Origin: Arenicola marina
Taxonomy: Eukaryota; Annelida; Polychaeta; Arenicolidae
Assembly (NCBI GenBank): GCA_964019135.1
Contig: OZ025249.1
Span: forward strand, 29,587,759 to 29,651,758
Reading direction: 5' to 3'
Length of the DNA stretch: 64,000 bases
Positions 1 to 12,600 of this stretch are shown here, in pieces. The position numbers were made by a program, and so were the translations under genes. The notes beneath the pieces were generated by a model. The model was not told the origin of the DNA. It worked only from the letters and a program-made list of their open reading frames with translations, and did no database searches. Within the stretch, counting starts at the first letter, position 1, and each line of letters begins with the position of its first letter.

Positions 1-280
1 GCGACACTGCACAGAACAATGAAACATGACGTCACGCACAAAAGAATTGTAGTTATATCTTTAAATGGCCCGCTTCCATGACAAGTTGCCTAGTTGCACG
101 TGCCATGTTTCTTGGCAAAGATATATGGTATAAAAAAGGCGACTGGCCAACTATATGTGGAAAGGCTTGCGACTTGCGGACAGTCAGTCCCAAAATGCTT
201 TACTTTGGTCGTTGCATGCGGAAATTAAACCAAAGGGACAAGTCAACGCCTTAAATTTAAATTCAACTCGTAATAATAGT

Positions 281-464
281 AATAGCGCGAGTTTTGCATG
301 GCGTTAGGCATTTTATTGGCCCTTCATCAAGCTGTAGCAGCCCTTCATTTTCATTATCCGCCCTCGGCCTTGCGGCCTCGGGCCGATGATAAAAATTGGC
401 GGGCTGCTACAGCCTGATGTCGGGCCAATGAAATTGCCGAACGCCCCGCAAACTTGCGCTATTG
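281..464. mobile_element. Foldback MITE with ~60-bp inverted arms
   Basis: The segment folds on itself. It opens with AATAGCGCGAG and closes with CTTGCGCTATT. The left arm (about 281-342) contains GCTGTAGCAGCCC, matched by GGGCTGCTACAGC in the right arm (about 402-464). A GC-rich inner stem (CCTCGGCC / GGCCTCGG) fills the centre. There is no coding capacity, so it looks like a non-autonomous DNA transposon. It lies just downstream of the stop of the minus-strand tetraspanin and supplies an AATAAA on that strand at 312-317. The superfamily is not identified. Confidence 0.7.
312..317 (-). terminator. Candidate poly(A) signal for TSPAN-B
   Basis: TTTATT on the plus strand reads AATAAA on the minus strand, about 240 nt past the TSPAN-B stop codon. 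It sits inside the foldback element, so the MITE may have donated the 3' end. No other AATAAA was seen between it and the stop. Confidence 0.35.
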
Positions 465-556
465 TCATATTATCCTACATGAACATAGATATTCGCACAG
501 TTGGTGGGAAGAACCTAGGGGTTACTAAATTCGGGAGCGCCAAAATCTATTTCAGG

Positions 557-640
557 TCAGGTTTGAACAATGACGTCGGGACAAATTCCTTCCGGCGGCA
601 CGCATCGTGATGCCGCTATAGCGACCAGGATGGCAAGCAT
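557..640 (-). CDS. TSPAN-B exon 8 (second half of TM4, C-terminus)
   Basis: The exon follows acceptor GGTTGTATGGTTGCAG. It opens with the hydrophobic run MLAILVAIAAS, which completes TM4, and ends VIVQT then TGA. Its 84 bp encode 27 residues; the tail is short and carries two cysteines. It is separated from exon 7 by 3.3 kb containing a transposase gene. Confidence 0.7.
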   Translation of the reverse strand: MLAILVAIAASRCVPPEGICPDVIVQT

Positions 641-3600
641 CTGCAACCATACAACCATTGGTACCTTAATTAGTATCGTAATAATCGGTGAAATGTCAAA
701 CATTAGCGTTACAGTTCTTTTTGTGTTAATTGCTGTTCTTGCAAACCACTAATGTTTTTTGTCTTTGCGCATGAGGTAAATTGCCTGTGCAGGATGTCAT
801 TGATATGGAGTCATTTCTGAGGTTTTTCTGAAGAACACCGAGATATTTAATTTTAATAAAATTCAGTTTGCAAAATTCTGAAAGTATAAAACGAAACTTA
901 AAGTTACTCCCAACCGAGGCGGTCGCAAGAACATTGAACAGTTTCGTGTCATTTTCTAGAGGGTGTCTCTGCTACGAGCCTGGACCTTCGTATTGTACTG
1001 TTATAAACGTCACTCATTGAGGAGACGTTGTCATCAAAACAGGATTATAGTCGATGCACCTGTTTTCGCTATGTACCGGTTTTCGCACCTCGCGCTAGAA
1101 TCGCGTGCTACACGTTTATTTTTAGCCAAGTAAACATTCCAGTGGATGTTTTTGTTACTGTTGCTAAGGCATTTGATACTTTGATGAAAAGAACAAACGC
1201 TGGTCTGACTTTTCTCCCAATATGAGAAAGAAACAGGTATGTTGTCTCAAATTTTACAAATATCTCTCTTATTTTTTTTAAAGATAAATCTAGTACCTAG
1301 CCTGGTTCTTTTTAAAAGAAGTTATTTATTCTAACGAAGCTAAATTTGGGCATTGACGTCATGCAAAGCATTAATCTTATAAGATGGCCACTAGATGGCG
1401 CCACTTCACCTTTATTATGGAGCGCCATTAAAAATTAATTATCAAATTAGGCATACAAAATATCATTAGATCTAGATGTATTTTATCGTCAAAATCATTT
1501 CAGAAAAGAAATCTCCCTCGATATGCTAGATGCTACATAAACTTTCCTTCTTATTCATTTAGATATGTCCAAAGAAAACAAAAGACAAATACAGAGAATA
1601 TTCAAAAGACAAATTAGATGCTGCTTACAAAGCTGCTAGGAGAGGGATGTCTGCTAAGAAAGCAGCAGCATCCCATGGCGTTCCTCTAACGACATTGAGA
1701 GACAGGCTAAAAGGAAGAGTCAAGCCAGGGACCGAGAAGTCCGGGCCTGACACCATACTTGGGAAACAAGTCGAAAAAAAACTAACTGATCACATTACTC
1801 ATATGGCCACAATCGGATATGGCTATAGTAAGCCAGAAGTTGTTGAACTGGCCACTGATCTGGCAGTGGACCTGGGTAAACGAGCGGTACATGCTCCACT
1901 AAGCAGGCGGTGGTTTGACTCATTTTTGAAGAGATGGCCCCAACTCTCTATTAGAAAGCCGCAGAAACTCTCAGTCTTGAGGGCCAAAAGCGTAAATGCC
2001 AATACAGTTGAAAATTATTTTTCCGAGCTAAAGGATATATTGGGAAAATATAATTTAGTAAATCGTCCTGAACTCATCTACAACATCGATGAGAAAGGCA
2101 TATGCACCGAGCATAGCCCTCCAGATATCGTGTCTCCCTCGGACTGGAAAGCGCAAGCCGTGACTGCTCCTTGCTCCCAGACAGTAACGATCATCGGCGC
2201 TGGGAATGCCCTGGGCCAGGCCATTCCACCCTTCTTCGTATTCCCTGGGAAACGACTGATATCAGAACTCTGCAAGGGGGCAAGTGCTGGGGTTGGGGCT
2301 GCAATGAGCGATTCTGGCTGGTCAAACTCTATTATTTTCCAGGATTACATGCAGAAGCACTTTTTGAGGTACATGACAGCACGGCAGCAGGGTGAATATG
2401 CATTGGTGTTATATGATGGCCACTTGAGTCACGTAAAGATTTCATTACTGGAGTGGGCAAGGCAGCAAAAGATCATTCTTTTTGTCTTACCACCTCATTC
2501 GTCACATCTGTTGCAACCCCTTGACGTTGGTGTGTTTCGGCCCTTATCCAACGCATTCAATAAAGAGTGTCAGACATTTACGAGAATCAATAGGGGTGTG
2601 AAGGTGGTGACCAAGTATGATCTGTGCGAACTTGGATGCAAGGCCTATGCTCAAAGTCTAACACTAAAGAATTTACAGGCAGCCTTCCGGAATGCAGGGG
2701 TGTTTCCTTTGGACAAAGCAGTCGTCAAACTAACAGACATTGCTCCCTCTTCCGTCTTCAAGGGCAACTGGGAACGAATGAACATGGAACAAACGAACAA
2801 TTTACAAGATCCCCAGAGGGCCGAAACTTTCTTGTCGGCTAGAGAAGAAATCAATAGCGGCCCGCCACTTCAGCCCAAGCCACCGAGACACACCATCAGT
2901 CGGATTGTGGGAGGGCGTGCTGTAACCGAAGAAAACCTATTTGCGCAAGTAAAGGAACATCAACTGGAGATGACCAACCGAAAAGGAAAGGGACAACGCC
3001 GAACACCTGTCGACGTGGCTGCTGAAACAGTAACTGAGACGACCAAAGGGAAGGGACGAGGAAAAAAACAAACACATGTGGACACCACTGTTAAAACACA
3101 TCAAGTTGAGACAACCAAACGCACAGGCCGAACACCTGTCGACAAGATATCAAAGAAGCGAAAGGCAGCTTCGAGAGCTCCGGGACACAAGCCAAGTGGG
3201 AACGGTCCGCCCGCACGTCCAGTTCCAGACGTCGACGATATTCCAGGTCCGTCCAACATCAATGCTGGATTTAACGAAGACAATGAGCTCGAAAGCATTT
3301 CGGACAGTGGTCTCTGTTGTGTCTGCAACCAATTCACACCCTCCGAGATGCACAACATGGCGGCGCTCACCCTTGTGAATTGGGCAAAGTGTGACGCCTG
3401 TCCGCACTGGACCCACCTGCGATTTTGCACCTCTGTACGACAAGTTGGAGTGAAAGTCCCATTTTGTTGCCCCCACTGCACTGAGGAATAAACATTGTTA
3501 TTTTAAGTTCCCTAGTGTATCCAACAACCCAGCAAACTGTTTAACAGTGCCGTTTTGTATCGGAACTTGTAGAAGTCATACCGCAATTAACACATAACGA

Positions 3601-6600
3601 AATAACATTTCATCGGCATTCCATAACACATATTTTGCGACAATGACACAGGGTAGCGAAAATAGGTACAGCGTTGTTTTTGTCCAGGCGGGAGGGTGGT
3701 AGGTGGTAAACAGCCATTTCGTAAAGTCAACATCATTTGTTCATATTTTATATGTACATAAACTGATAGATAAGATGATGAACTATCAAATAAACATCAT
3801 TTTATGTTTTGACGGAGTTAGATGTTTCCGACCGAGTCTGGTGTTACGTTAGCATAGCGAAAAGAGGTGCAACCAGTATACATATAATGCTACAACACAG
3901 CCCTCCTACCTGCAATGTAAACAACAGCAATAGATGACTGAGAGCCCATCGGACAGTATCCACGGAATATATCAGGCCTCCTACACATCCCACCTGTCAA
4001 TCAAAACACGCAACACTAACATTTGCTATTTAATATTTGGTGTAAATTAGTTATATGACTTGACCCAATCACATGGTAATGCCTAAGGGGTAAACAGATC
4101 AGTTAGGCCTTTTCGCCTCTCCTGTCCACAAGAAGACCCGAACCTATAATTTCCGCTTCAAGAATATACCTGTGATTAGAACATTTTTTTTCAAAATGTA
4201 ATATAAAATGGATCTCATCCTCAACTAAACACGAAGTACACTGTCTACATATACGTTCTTCAGCAGTACTCACTCTGTAAAACTACTCACAGTATTTAAA
4301 ATTAAAATCCATACGGTGAGATTAGAGGCCGGCCAAGGCCCTGACTTATATGACTTATCCTTATCCACAGGGCGAGGGAGGATACATCCCTCACCATGTT
4401 ACAGTAAGGGTGCATCCTTGCATTTCATATATAGGGTTCATGAATGAGATTAGCATACGCCACCGTAAAGTATATATACCAGACTTCCGCCGCCGTCCGT
4501 CACATGGCGAGATGACCTCATGATGACGTCAGACCCGTTCCCGGGTCCCCAATACCCGAAACAACCCAGCTGGAAAAAAATCCATACACTAGTAAATTAT
4601 AAATGGCCGGCATAAGGCCCTCACAAAACTCTTTCGGTCCCATAAAGACAATGAGGTCTGCTTGCTTGCAATGCATCGAAAAAGTATAGTATCCATTCAC
4701 ATGGTTGACAATATAGAGTTAATTGTCTTTCTCCTAAATCTTAAACTGATCTGTGGTCATTGTGATGACACAATCTTGACGTCACGTAGAAAGCAAAGTA
4801 TTATACATGGTTCGTAATACATCCAGTGCTGCCTCGAGTACTATAATATGAACTAACTGCCACGACAAGCGAAAGTATTTATCATTTATGTTTACGGTAC
4901 GGACAGATCATCGAACAATACGAGAGATGATAGGTTTGCCTGTAATAATCTTGTATTATTATCCTTCTAATCCACAGCAGGGTGGCGGGTGCCCTCAATA
5001 TCACTCCCCCAGATCCATGCCGGGTCCTATAATATTATGCATAGGGATCACTGCCTTCACACATGGTTCAACCAGAGATTGTATGGTAGCTTACATAATG
5101 TCTGGCTCTACGTTAAAAGTAGCGTTTCCAAATGATGTAATGACTATACTCACTTCTCTCTGTAATTCAGCCAGTACGGTTTTATTCTCAGCGATCCACC
5201 GAACTTCGAGGTCAGCCCTCGCCTATAATCATGCAACAAACGTCCACATAATACCGAATTGTGTTACAACGTCATAACATTAGGGTGAACAAACCATGGC
5301 GATGTGTCGGTAGAATGGGATTTATTCAGCGTTCTTATCAGGGTGATGAATTGGTGTTTTAAGTCGCCATTGGGCACACATGGGCTAAACCGGGCCCAGG
5401 AGATCCATGGGAGGAAGACATGATCATGTTCAAAAGGCCCTAGACATACATCTGGGGACATGTATGCTGCCTCTCCGACCAAAGACGACTCTATACGTAG
5501 AAGGTGCATGCTCTGGTGCAGCCCAAATCTCTCTGGTATCCGCCAAGAGTACATTGAGTGTATATACTGGAATCCTTTTGCAAACTGTCGAAGTTTAATG
5601 TCTACAAATGTTTGCATATACATGTATTGCGTGAAAATCGGATCCGATGCAAGATGTTAAGGCATAAATATGGTACATGCACATACTGGTAACGTCAGTT
5701 GGGCCTAACAGGCGGTATAACAAACCAAAAGAAACCAAGAACTTAGATTATCATCCTTACTTGCCGGCGTGCCACATCGGCGGCAGAGTGCAGAATAAGC
5801 GTCGTCACTGTCATGACCATTCCAATAGCAATATACTGCAAGAAGAAAGAGATCCAGTACGTTGTAGCTCCGGGGCCGGCCAACAGAATTGGTGCTGTAT
5901 GCCTTGTTTGTGCACTGAAGGGTTAAACTAGGCCAAGGAACCAACCGGGACCATGAAGGACGAATGATTTCATTCCCCAGATTTGGTGCTCGGGTCAGAC
6001 TGCGAACCTTCAGTTCTATGTTGAAATAAATGCAGTTATGAATTACACTCATAAATTGAATGTTTCGGCATTAGACGTACTTACGTATCTCAACCAATTG
6101 ACGTTCAGCGGGTAACGTATCATGCAGAAGACCATACATCCTGTAACAAGCACGTTAACTCACAGGGTAATTATCAACCTTAGTCAAACACATCTAGTTT
6201 TCGATGTCAAGGGTGATTATATGAACATGGTTCTCACATGTAGGGCGTTACGTGCATATCGTACGGCCACTGGGTCGTACGATATACACGTGACGTGTAA
6301 GTCCAACGCGACTGGATACTAATCTTATCCAGTTTGTACAACAAGTCATCAAGTCAAACATAAAGGGTAATGGTTCTCTTCAGTAAATAACAGTCATCAA
6401 GTCAAACGTAAAGGGTTCTCGATGTCTACAGTGTCTACAAAAAGTCATCAAGTCAAACGTAAAGGGAACTCGATGTCTGCAGTGTCTACAACAAGTTATC
6501 AAGTCAAACATGAAAGGTACTGGCTCTCTTCAGTGCATAAAATTCATCAAGTCAAACGTAAAGGGTACTGGTTCTCTTCAGTATATGCAACAAGTCATCA

Positions 6601-9600
6601 AGCCAAACATAAAGGGTACTGGTTTTCTTCAGTGTACACAACAAGTCATCAAGTCAAACGTAAAAGGTACTGGTTTTCTTCAGTGTATACAAGTCATCAA
6701 GTCAATCGTAAGGGAAAATGAAAACGTTGCTAATTTCGAGCACTTTGAAATTAGCTACATTTCTATTGGTCACCTTGCAGCACGGCAAGCCGCATGTCTT
6801 GCAGCTCTGCAGGGCGGCGCATCGCGTTCGGTGTGTGGGGAGCCATTGTGGGCAGCAATGCGAGCTATTTGAAGATATTGGCGCCGGCGCGGGTGCGACC
6901 ACCGGCTCTTGCTGAGCAAGAGGTCCCGGGTGAGGTCATCGTTATAAGAGAACAATAGTCACCTCACCAGCCCAAGTAAGTAAGTAAGTAAGTAAGTGAT
7001 AATTTGACATTTACAAACAATGGAATTAATGGTCACGATTATGGTGCAGTAAGATAATGATTTCCTTAGTCTGAGTCACTTAGCATTATTCTTACCTGCC
7101 ACAAGGGTCACAGCGGTAGAGGCGACAACCACGCTAAGTAGCCATTCGGAACCAAAGATGAAGGTCAGTGTGACAGGCAAGGCCATCATGTGAGCGAATA
7201 TATGTGAGGCGACCCAGACATACATCACCTGCAACGACAAGCACTGAGCCATGAAGGAGGATACGGTCGTTTTCAAATGTGGGTGTTTTGGGCCACCCGT
7301 CGACCTCAACGGTGCTGGGGTCATTAATGGTGTTAGAGCGTTGTTTAGGTTGCATCGGGAGATCGGTATATTTTGTGGCGCAAAGGCACTCATTAGACTT
7401 AGGGGAGACCGGCGCGCGTTGGCTCCATTTTTACATTAAGGTCCATAGATGCGCTAAGGTTAAAGCATGTTGTCTGATTTTTTGTTAGGTGACAAATGTA
7501 TTATGTAGCTGTATTTTGGACCCTGTTTAGCTTGTTTCCGTCAATTGTTTTTCATGTAGTTTGCAGTTTAGCAGAGGCACCCGACAAGGGCTAATGTGCC
7601 CCGTGACGGGGCACGTAGACCCAACCCGCGGGGCAAGTACGCCCACTGTACAAAACGTAAATAATTCGTCCGTCTTACACCCTTTTTTTATTAGAAATAC
7701 AACGTTTTCTTAAACAATCTAGACACAACCAACGAAATCTTTAACAAAACACTTGGATCGCTACAAGTTACTCGGAATTATTTGGTATAAATCGAATCGT
7801 GATCAGAGTTGCAATTGTGGCATACGTAGAGAGGGGACTCCATCCCTGTACATTCTCTCTGAGACCAGTCGTTACATGATGCGCATTGCACCCACACCTC
7901 TCCTTTCCTGCTTTCTGATCATGGTGATAGACACACATGACAGAAATATTCAGAGAAATCATCACTAGACAAATGGCTTCTTCTTCGCTTCATTCTGTTT
8001 CTTCTCTTTGCTTTGGGTTATTTACCTGTTTTTGAGTTAATCTTTTCTTTTGTAACACCGATACGTTTCCTTTGCCTTTTGTTTCTGTTGCGTGTTTCGG
8101 CTTCGATAGCTTCTTTTTCTGGTGTATCGGTTAGGATTGCAGCTCGTCTTCGTTTTCTACCATTGGTCGTTAACTTCCTGTGCGGAGCCTTAGGATGAGG
8201 CTGAACTTCCATAGGCGAGAATGAATTTCCGCTCTGGCCCGCTGGCTGACGATGAGATCAGGCTTTGAAATGGTAGTAGCAGGCTCTGAAACTGAACAAT
8301 TGCAGCGTAGTGTGCTGCGACACAATCACCACTAAGATATAGATAATTATGTGCTTTGACTGAAGTCCCGGACGACCAGGTGTTTGTCGGGTCTCCCGGT
8401 ACACCCTATCTGTCTCTTGATAGATGCATGCCGTGGTTCGCATTGCATTACACAAGGCTGCAACAATGATATCGCACGTCCCAGTGTTGTAGTCTTTTTC
8501 GAAAATGAAACTACAGACACCACGAACGATCTCCTGCGTATCCAAGGCGCAGTCTTCGTAGTACGATTTATTGGCAATCACTTCTTGAATCAAATTTTCA
8601 CAAGTGAATTGTGCGTCACATTTACTCCAACAGCTTCGAATGCCAGAACGGCGGCATACAAGAGACAATGGCCGTCACCTCTAACTCCCCTGGCAATTTA
8701 TATATGTGCATGGTAGATACAATTGAAACATCTCTCTGACTTAGGAGGTCTCCATTTGATGGACAAGAAACTGAAGCTGCGGGTTGTCTAGAAGGGGGAA
8801 CGGGTGAAGCACGTGCTGGTTTCGCCCTTGGCAACTGGGCAGATTGTGACTGGGAGGTAGGGCCTTGACCTTGCTCAGGTGACTGCGAGGCAGAGTCTTG
8901 GCGTTCCTTTGGCGACCCAGGAGCAGGGCCTTGGCCTTGCTCAGGTGACTGCGAGGCAGAGTCTTGGCGTTCCATTGGCGACCCAGGAGCAGGGCCTTGG
9001 CCTTGCTCAGGTGACTGCGAGGCAGAGTCTTGGCGTTCCATTGGCGACCCAGGAGCAGGGCCTTGGCCTTGCTCAAGTGACTGCGAGGCAGAGTCTTGGC
9101 GTTCCATTGGCGACCCAGGAGCAGGGCCTTGGCCTTGCTCAGGTGACTGCGAGGCAGAGTCTTGGCGTTCCATTGGCGACCCAGGAGCAGGACCTTGGCC
9201 TTGCTCAAGTGACTGCGAGGCAGAGTCTTGGCGTTCCATTGGCGACCCAGGAGCAGGGCCTTGGCATTGCTCAGGTGACTGCGAGGCAGAGTCTTGGCGT
9301 TCCTTTGGCGACCCAGGAGCAGGGCCTTGGCCTTGCTCAGGTGACTGCGAGGCAGAGTCTTGGCGTTCCATTGGCGACCCAGGAGCAGGGCCTTGGCCTT
9401 GCTCAGGTGACTGCGAGGCAGAGTCTTGGCGTTCCATTGGCGACCCAGGAGCAGGACCTTGGCCTTGCTCAAGTGACTGCGAGGCAGAGTCTTGGCGTTC
9501 CATTGGCGACCCAGGAGCAGGGCCTTGGCATTGCTCAGGTGACTGCGAGGCAGAGACTTGGCGTTCCATTGGCGACCCAGGAGCAGGGCCTTGGCCTTCC

Positions 9601-12600
9601 ATAGGCGACCCAGGGGCAGGGCCTTGGCCTTCTACAGGCGATTGAGGGGCAGGGCCTTGGCCTTCCACATGCGATTGAGGGGCAGGGCTTTGGCCTTCCG
9701 TTGGCGATTGAGGGGCAGGGCCTTGGGTTTCTGTTGGCGATTGAGGGGCAGAGCCTTGGCCTTCCGTTGGCGATTGAGGGGCAGGGCCTTGGCCTTCCGA
9801 TGGCGACTGAGGAGCAGCTCTTCGGTCTCCCTTTGACCTCTCTCCAACTTAATCACGATCTGTGACCGCTGATGGGGCAAAATCCACATCCATAAATATA
9901 TCAGCATTGTATGGATATATCCCAGATTTTTCAAAGCCAGCCGTAATGTTGCGTTGATAGAGTGAGTCTTTCCAAGCCTCGCAGATTATACCAGGCGTAT
10001 CATTTATTGTCAAGGCTTTTCCAGGGTGGTTTCGCAACCAGTTGGATTGAGCACATCCCACTCGCTTTTTGAATGGCCCGAAAACAGAAACGTCCAATGG
10101 CTGCATCCTGTGGGAGCAGTGGGGTGGGAAGGACAACATAATGATACCATGATCTTTAGCGTACTGAAAGGCATCCAAAAACAGGTGAGAATCATGGTTG
10201 TCTAATATAATGAGAACGGGCTGCTCCTTCGACGGTTTGGCATTACCAACGAAATGGTGTAGGAACTTGAGAAAGCTGTCCCCAGTCATCCATCCTGACT
10301 TGTGTGCAGCGCCAGAAGATCCCGTAGGTGCTCCCCGCAAAAAGTGGTCCTTGAACTTCACTCGCGGAAACACCAGAAATGGTGGCATTGCTTGGCCAAT
10401 GGCTGAGACGGCTGCACAAAGGGTGACAAGCTCCCCCTTCTCACCAGATTTTTGCGGTAATTCTAGTGCCATCTGCAGTTCTAAGGTAATGAGCAACAGC
10501 CTGCTTTATCACATCAGCAGGGGCGGGGGGGGCCTTCTTCAATCGGTCGGTTTTCGGTACATAATTCCGGACCATCCTGCAATATCAAACTAGGTATGTC
10601 TATATATAGGCCACTATATAACTCCCCTTTGATTGACTTACAAGGTGTTTATACTAATATCAATATTAATTGATAATTGAATCTTAAATCTGAATTGAAT
10701 AGTAAGCTGTCCCATCATATTACTATATGTAGAATCCCTCATTACCACGTCTGTGTTGCGGTTATCACAGGTCTTGCAGCAAGGGCTGTAACTTATTTTT
10801 GAAGATCTTTGGGGTCATGTATAAAGCAGTGTCTGCATCAGGTAAGGCTGTCAGTCTTATGTTAAGGCCACCTTTCCATTGTGTGAACGTTGTATAGATG
10901 TTCCATATTATGCACATGGGGTACATTAGAACAGGCGACCGGGGCATGTTCGCCCATTGGGCCAACTTGCCCCGACTCAAGCGGGTGGATGTGCCCCAAA
11001 CGTGTCTGCTATATTTGGATGCAAGAAATATGAATTGGACTAGAAGTTAGAGTCTTCAATTTGTAATCAAAAGTAGGCGCACATGGTACATGACTTTCGG
11101 TAAATTATTCATTTTCCAACTCTACAGGACATACTTGAAAAGCGAAGAACACATGGCGGAACTGTTATTTACTTACCTGGCAGAAAAAGTTCATTTCCCG
11201 CCAAACTGTTCGTCGCGCAGCTCGATCTTGATGAAAAATTTCTGGGACGTAAAACATTCATCACTTGACCGCATCACATGACACAACTTGGTGCTTGAGG
11301 GGTGTAAACTCGAAAAAATAGATGTGGGCTAACGTACCCCGAGGGCCTACTTGCCCCGGTCCCCCCTACTGTGCTGGAGAGTTAACAAAACAGTCGCACT
11401 GAGCCAAGGGGCTATCTATGGTGGCCTATTTGTGTCACTCGCTATCTCGCATTCTCGCCTGGCACAAAAAAGGCGCACGCGAGAAGGCGAGGGCGAGGAC
11501 GCGAGAAGACGAGGGCGAGAATGCGATATCGCTAGAACGCGAGGGCGAAAACGCGAGATTGATCTCTCCCTAGCATTCTTGCGTTCTCGCCCTCGCGATC
11601 TCGCGGGCTATGGCTCCGGGCGCGATTCTTCTAGTCCACGCCCAGAGCCATAGCCCGGCGACCGGAGTCATAGTCCGCGCCCGGAGCCATAGTCCGCGCC
11701 CGGAGCCATAGCCCAGCGCACGGATCCATAGCCCCCACCCGCAGCCATAGCCCGGAGCCATAGTCCGCGCCCGGAGCCATAGCCCAGCGCACGGATCCAT
11801 AGCCCCCAACCGCAGCCATAGACGGAGCCACAGTCCGCGCCCGGAGCCATAGCCCAGTGCACGGATCCATAGCCCAGTGCACGGATCCATAGCCCTCAAC
11901 CGCAGCCATAGCCCGAAGCCATAGTCCGCGCCCGGAGTCATAGCCCAGTGCACGGATCCATAGGCCGGCGACCGGAGCCACAGCCCGGAGCCATAGTCCG
12001 CACCCGGAGTCATAGCCCAGTGCACGGATCCATAGCCCCCAACCGCAGCCATAGCCCGGAGCCACAGTCCGCGCCCGGAGCCATAGCCCAGTTCACGGAT
12101 CCATAGCCCTCAACCGCAGCCATAGCCCGGAGCCATAGTCCGCGCCCGGAGCCATTGCCCAGTACACGGAGTCATAGCCCTCAGCCGCAGCCATAGCCCG
12201 GAGTCATAGTCCGCGCCCGGAGTCATAGCCCAGTGTACGGACCCATAGGCCGGTGACCGGAGCCACAGCCCGGAGCCATAGTCCGCGCCCGGAGTCATAG
12301 CCCAGTGCACGGATCCATAGCCCTCAACCGCAGCCATAGCCCGGAGCCATAGTCCGCGCCCGGAGTCATAGCCCAGTGCACGGATTCATAGGCCGGCGAC
12401 CGGAGCCACAGTCCGGAACCATAGTGTGGCACGGAGCGCACGGAGCGGTCTACACCCCTTTCCAGGGGAAATTCTGGCAGGCTCGTCTTTCGGGTAGCTC
12501 TAGCTCGCCCTGTGCTGCATAACATGCAAAAGGCGAGTACAGACTTATAGCTGCATAATTGTCAACAGTTTATTATAGGTAAAAAAAAGCTACTTTTGTA

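Noticed and set aside
4638..4670. 33-bp alternative exon 5 for TSPAN-B (TSLSLWDRKSF)
   Set aside because: It fits the phase but leaves an intron of only about 70 bp and has a poor acceptor. The 69-bp exon at 5154-5222 matches the paralogue in length, phase and sequence.
11570..12525. Gly/Tyr/Trp/Leu-rich repeat frames on the minus strand
   Set aside because: Created by the GC-rich minisatellite; overlapping frames are all open and none has a start or splice context.
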